Shown here one piece after another: positions 60,436 through 64,000 of a stretch of DNA of 64,000 bases. Origin of the DNA: Schauerella aestuarii (GTDB lineage Bacteria; Pseudomonadota; Gammaproteobacteria; Burkholderiales; Burkholderiaceae_B); contig NZ_SIZW01000042.1 of assembly GCF_009866805.1 (NCBI RefSeq), forward strand, positions 434,001 through 498,000. The letters run 5' to 3'. The position numbers were made by a program, and so were the translations under genes. Under the pieces are notes generated by a model. It was not told the DNA's origin and ran no database searches. It worked only from the letters and a program-made list of their open reading frames with translations. The first letter of the stretch is position 1. Each line of letters opens with the position of its first letter.

Positions 60436-60981
60436 CTAAACACAACGCGCTACGTCGCTCACACGATCAAGTGCCTTGCGAAAATAGACTCTTTCGAACC
60501 CTTGCTCTGTTCTCCGGCCCGTTTCCACAAAACCCAGTTTCGAGTACAGGGCAATGTTCTCATGCATCTTTTCGTTCGTGAAAAGCGTTATGGCCGGCAG
60601 ACGCATCGACCTCGCTGTCGTCTCAGCGTGCGCCATGAGCACGCGCCCAAACCCTTTGCCCTGCGCTTCGGGAGCGACGCAAAGATTGCCGACCGTGAGG
60701 GCATCGTTCTCACGGCCGAGGACGATCAAACCAAGCACGCTCGCTTCACGCTTAAGCACAAAGATCTTGCCGCCTTTCACCAAAGCGTCATAGTCAGCAT
60801 CCATCGGCGCGGGCCGCCTGCCGATGCGCGGCACATACTTTGAATAGGCGGCGGTGACGATGTCGCGAATGCGATCGACGTCATCCGTGGTGGCGATCTT
60901 CACATGCACATCGTCATGCCACAGGTCATCCCCCCTTCGCGGCGAATCCGTGGGGTCGTCGACGTGTTTCCTGTCTGTCAT
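60436..60981 (-). CDS. GNAT family N-acetyltransferase
   Basis: 181 residues. VKIATTDDVDRIRDIVTAAY opens the domain, LTVGNLCVAPEAQGKGFGRV has the acetyl-CoA loop QGKGFG, and LYSKLGFVETGRR ends motif B. AGGGGC lies 8 bases before the ATG. A hydrophilic, Asp-rich N-terminal 25 residues precede the domain and may be an over-extension. The 251 bases beyond it up to 61232 hold no gene or clear signal. Confidence 0.85.
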   Translation of the reverse strand: MTDRKHVDDPTDSPRRGDDLWHDDVHVKIATTDDVDRIRDIVTAAYSKYVPRIGRRPAPMDADYDALVKGGKIFVLKREASVLGLIVLGRENDALTVGNLCVAPEAQGKGFGRVLMAHAETTARSMRLPAITLFTNEKMHENIALYSKLGFVETGRRTEQGFERVYFRKALDRVSDVARCV

Positions 60982-61232
60982 TGATCAGTGCCCCTGTTTG
61001 ATCGAGCCCATCGCGCGAACCCGTTACGGCCTCGAGGAACTTTAGTCAGAATCACACTTACCCGACAACAGTCATCCCGGCAAAAGTGCTTTCGAGAGAT
61101 TCGAACGATAGCGCGCAACACCGTGTTCAGCTGCAACACACGCTTGACCTGAAGCTAGGTTGAGGTCTGAAGCCGCAAGTTGATGAACGCGGCGGCTTCC
61201 GTTGAAGTTGCGCGTAACCCGGATCGGAACGT

Positions 61233-62363
61233 TCAGGCTTCTACGGCCTCATCAACCGGTTTGGGTTGATGATGCTCAAGCCAAAAGGCATAGGGTGCCG
61301 GTAGCGTCGCCCACGAAGCCGCTTTCACGCCGAGCGCCACGGCGGCCGTGTACGGCCAATGCGGGTTGGCCAGCAGCGCACGTCCAATCTTCACCAGATC
61401 GGCTTGACCGCTATGCACCGCATGCTCGGCAAGCACAGGATCGCCTACGCCCCACGCGATTGCCGTGGGTACGCCCGTCTCGTGGCGAACCCGCTCGACT
61501 ACTGGCGCCATGAATGCCGGAGCATGCCAGGGGATCGTAGCGTCGGGGGTCGAGAAACCGACGCTCACGCTGACGAAATCCAGCCCGTCCTGCTTCAACA
61601 GCTTGATGAGCGCGATGGATTCCGCCAAGGTTTCCTCATCCCGGTCGTCGTATTCGATCACGCCAAGCCTTACCGACAGTGGAAGATTCTGCGGCCACAC
61701 CTCACGCACTGCCGCGAAGGTCTCGCGGATGAAGCGCGTCCGATTGTCGAAGCTGCCGCCGTAGCCATCCGCGCGTCGATTCGAATAGGGCGAGAGGAAG
61801 CTGTGCGCCAGAAAGCCATGTGCAAAATGGAGTTCAAGCCACTCGAACCCTGCGTCGCGGGCACGTCGGGCGGCGGCCACAAAATCGCCCTGCACCCGTG
61901 CGATGTCGTCCATGGTCATCTCGGACGGTACCTTCCACACTTTTTCACTGCCGAACGCCAACGCGGACGGGCCGATGACTGGCCAACCGTGCGTAGCGTC
62001 GTCTGCAATCTGATTGTCGCCCTCCCAGGGGCGATTCGAGCTCGCTTTGCGACCGGCGTGCCCGAGCTGAATCCCCGGCACGGCACCGGCCGCCCTGATC
62101 GCATCGACCGCGGGCTTGAGCGATTGCGCCTGAGCGTCGTTCCACAGACCGTTGTCGGCCCAGGTGATACGTCCTTCCGGCGACACAGCCGTCATTTCCA
62201 CCGTCACCAGCCCCGCGCCGCCTGCGGCCAATTGAGCGAGGTGAGCGCGATGCCATTCGCCAACCACACCGTCGGCCGCCGAGTACATACACATGGGTGC
62301 GGCAACGATACGATTGCGCAACGTGACGCTTTTCAACGTGAAGGGTTTGAACAGATCTGACAC
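61233..62363 (-). CDS. old yellow enzyme, YqjM/NamA-type NADPH dehydrogenase
   Basis: 376 residues. IVAAPMCMYSAADGVVGEWH carries the YqjM-type cysteine, QLGHAGRKASS the histidine pair region, and HFAHGFLAHSFLSPYSNRRA followed by DGYGGSFDNRTRF the C-terminal signature. These FMN enzymes reduce activated C=C bonds of enones, nitro compounds and acids. The start is the GTG at 62363 with AGGAG 7 bases upstream. It is divergent from the LysR gene at 62552, its probable regulator. Confidence 0.9.
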   Translation of the reverse strand: MSDLFKPFTLKSVTLRNRIVAAPMCMYSAADGVVGEWHRAHLAQLAAGGAGLVTVEMTAVSPEGRITWADNGLWNDAQAQSLKPAVDAIRAAGAVPGIQLGHAGRKASSNRPWEGDNQIADDATHGWPVIGPSALAFGSEKVWKVPSEMTMDDIARVQGDFVAAARRARDAGFEWLELHFAHGFLAHSFLSPYSNRRADGYGGSFDNRTRFIRETFAAVREVWPQNLPLSVRLGVIEYDDRDEETLAESIALIKLLKQDGLDFVSVSVGFSTPDATIPWHAPAFMAPVVERVRHETGVPTAIAWGVGDPVLAEHAVHSGQADLVKIGRALLANPHWPYTAAVALGVKAASWATLPAPYAFWLEHHQPKPVDEAVEA

Positions 62364-62551
62364 GATTGACTCCTGGTTGGGTGTTCGCCGCGGTCGCCCA
62401 CAGGTGAACATTTCCGATAGAAAGAGACTAGCGGCGTGGCAATCTCTGAAAAAGCCCATCTGCCGACTTACACTGCTAACCCTAAGGACGCAATCGGCCG
62501 ACTCGACAGCGCATGAACGGTCGCTGATTCGGATTGAACGGAGTTTTGGAC

Positions 62552-63445
62552 ATGGATCTCGCGGCGATCAACGCATTCGTCTCAGTGGGCGACAAAGGCG
62601 GTTTTCGTGCAGCCGCCACGGCACTCGGCATCACATCCGCTGGCGTAAGCAAAGCGGTATCTCGCCTGGAGACGCAACTCGGCGTGACGCTGGTGGCACG
62701 GACGACCCGATCGGTGCGCCTGACGGCGGCCGGTGCCGTCTATCATGCGCGCTGCAAAACGATCCTCGCCGATTTGCATCAGGCTGGACAGGAAGCCGTC
62801 GAAGGAGCCGCGTCGCCGCACGGCAAGCTCGTCATCAGCGCGTCGAGGGTATTCGGCCGCATGCGTGTGCTGCCGGTGATCGCAGACTACGTAAAGCAGT
62901 ATCCGCAGGTTGAGGTGGAGGTGCGTTTGAGCGACCGGGTGGTGAATCTCATCGACGAAGGTGTCGATGTGGCGATCAGGATCGGCCATTTGCCTGACTC
63001 AAGCATGATTGCCAGCCGCATCGGCCACACCCGTTTCGTGATGTGCGGATCGCCGCAATATCTGTCGGCAGCCACAGTGCCCACCCACCCGGAGGATCTG
63101 TTGCGGCATAGCGTCATCGGTTATGTGACGCCGGATACGGCGGTTCGTTTCACGTACAGCTTTGTTGTCGACGGGGTGCCTACGTCCATGAGCCTACCTG
63201 CGCGATTGACGGTCGACGACGGCGAGGCGCTGGTGAGCGCCGCAGCGCGATCGGTCGGCTTGATCATGGTGAATGATTATCTGGTCGAGCCGTTGCTGGA
63301 AGACGGCAGCCTTGTTCGAGTATTGCGCGAATTCGAGATGCCACCGGTCCCCATCAGTGTCGTTCATTTGCCGACCCGCCATCCCTCGTCGGCAGCCCGG
63401 GCCTTCACCCGCATGCTTAGGCGGCGCTCGATCGAAATGCAGTAG
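62552..63445 (+). CDS. LysR family transcriptional regulator
   Basis: 297 residues. MDLAAINAFVSVGDKGGFRA and LGITSAGVSKAVSRLETQLG are the DNA-binding domain; the effector domain has GKLVISASRVFGRMRVLPVI and VDVAIRIGHLPDSSM. GGAG precedes the ATG by 8 bases. It is divergent from the old yellow enzyme across about 190 bases and most likely controls it, as such LysR-OYE pairs commonly do. Confidence 0.9.
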   Translation: MDLAAINAFVSVGDKGGFRAAATALGITSAGVSKAVSRLETQLGVTLVARTTRSVRLTAAGAVYHARCKTILADLHQAGQEAVEGAASPHGKLVISASRVFGRMRVLPVIADYVKQYPQVEVEVRLSDRVVNLIDEGVDVAIRIGHLPDSSMIASRIGHTRFVMCGSPQYLSAATVPTHPEDLLRHSVIGYVTPDTAVRFTYSFVVDGVPTSMSLPARLTVDDGEALVSAAARSVGLIMVNDYLVEPLLEDGSLVRVLREFEMPPVPISVVHLPTRHPSSAARAFTRMLRRRSIEMQ

Positions 63446-63488
63446 ACCGCCGCAAACCGTCTCCAGCGCAATAGCCGAGAATCCAATC

Positions 63489-64000
63489 CTACTTACCACC
63501 CTCCCCGCCCACCCAGCCGTCCGGCGTCAAACACTCGGCCAGCATCTCAAGCATCACCTTTACCTTCGGCAATCCCTCGCGGCTTTTCGGCCAGACCAGA
63601 TTGATCGGCAAGCTATCGGTAGCCAGATGCGGCAGCACCTCGACCAACGTTCCCGCATCGAGATGACGCTTGGCGAGCCACATCGGAAGTTGCGCGATGC
63701 CGTGCCCGCCCAACACCGCAAGCACCAGCCCCTCGCCATCCCCCACCGCGAGTCTGGCGAGCAACACGCGCCGTTCCATATCGCCGGCATGCGCGCCGAC
63801 GAAGTACCAGGGGCGAACCACGCCATCGGTCGAGGCGTAGCTGATGCACTGATGCGTCTCCAGATCACGATCCGTTTCCGGTTGGCCATGCGCCTGCAGG
63901 TAGTGGGGCGACGCGCAGAAGATGAGTCGTTGGGCGCCGAGAAACCGATGCCCCCAGGTTGAGGGCCAGGTATCGGACCCCCCGATGCGCAATAGAATGT
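63489..64000 (-). CDS. LysR family regulator, C-terminal part (cut by window edge)
   Basis: About 170 codons are visible, open to the window edge: LLRIGGSDTWPSTWGHRFLG, LIFCASPHYLQAHGQPETD, VGDGEGLVLAVLGGHGIAQL and the ending LAECLTPDGWVGGEGGK. This is the substrate-binding domain of a LysR protein in the usual order. The DNA-binding part must lie beyond 64000. The gene converges with the LysR gene at 62552-63445. Confidence 0.85.
   Translation of the reverse strand, partial: ILLRIGGSDTWPSTWGHRFLGAQRLIFCASPHYLQAHGQPETDRDLETHQCISYASTDGVVRPWYFVGAHAGDMERRVLLARLAVGDGEGLVLAVLGGHGIAQLPMWLAKRHLDAGTLVEVLPHLATDSLPINLVWPKSREGLPKVKVMLEMLAECLTPDGWVGGEGGK

Overview
The window is GC-rich (visibly above 60 % G+C in most genes) and tightly packed. 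It carries seven Bug/TctC-type tripartite tricarboxylate transporter (TTT) substrate-binding proteins, an abundance known mainly from Burkholderiales, above all Bordetella, Achromobacter and other Alcaligenaceae. The large number of LysR/GntR/IclR regulators, the GGAGACA-type ribosome binding sites and the small acid-catabolism operons fit an environmental betaproteobacterium of that group. The genus is not determined. No rRNA, tRNA, CRISPR array or replication origin was seen.

Layout. 0-16 kb: a YeeE/YedE transporter (cut by the window edge) with a DUF3820 gene; a cyclase-Bug-carboxymuconolactone decarboxylase operon; an Ada variant; NudC; small envelope proteins (DUF1275, DUF2501, DUF6152/DUF6644); an M20 amidohydrolase; a LysR regulator divergent from an RraA-Bug pair; DUF4174; then divergent NCS2 and MFS transporters. 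16-23 kb: an IclR regulator and a thioesterase, then a CoA-dependent operon (acyl-CoA synthetase, MaoC-like dehydratase, class III CoA transferase, Bug). The same TTGTA-N4-TACAA palindrome lies upstream of both the regulator and the operon. 23-30 kb: a PAS-HTH regulator divergent from an operon for an amino-acid-like substrate (ornithine cyclodeaminase family, threonine-synthase-like PLP enzyme, M20 hydrolase, Bug, M81/MlrC metallopeptidase). 30-41 kb: a PQQ glucose-type dehydrogenase, a decayed pentapeptide-repeat gene, a LysE exporter, a metal sensor convergent with an RcnA efflux pump that has a C6G7 palindrome in front of it, an AT-richer Fic gene, a fused tautomerase, and a rubredoxin-pirin pair divergent from a GntR regulator.

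41.6-45 kb is a compositionally distinct segment (LysR, Bug, class II aldolase) bracketed by an 11-bp direct repeat and followed by a dead IS3-family orfA. 45-49 kb holds a minus-strand operon (GntR, beta-decarboxylating dehydrogenase, Bug, quinol-monooxygenase-like protein). 49-56.6 kb is a seven-gene catabolic operon (maleylacetate-reductase-like dehydrogenase, TauD/TfdA dioxygenase, Bug, FMN hydroxyacid dehydrogenase, SnoaL-like protein, FAH-family hydrolase, quinone-oxidoreductase-like protein) between two LysR genes. 56.6-64 kb holds an MHS-type MFS-M20 pair, an old yellow enzyme and further LysR genes.

The recurrent theme is one regulator, one Bug receptor and a short set of enzymes for an organic acid, repeated about seven times, with no TctA/TctB membrane genes present. 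No classical defence system or phage is visible. The most original candidates are the 50-56.6 kb and 23.8-30.1 kb operons, whose substrates cannot be read from the sequence.
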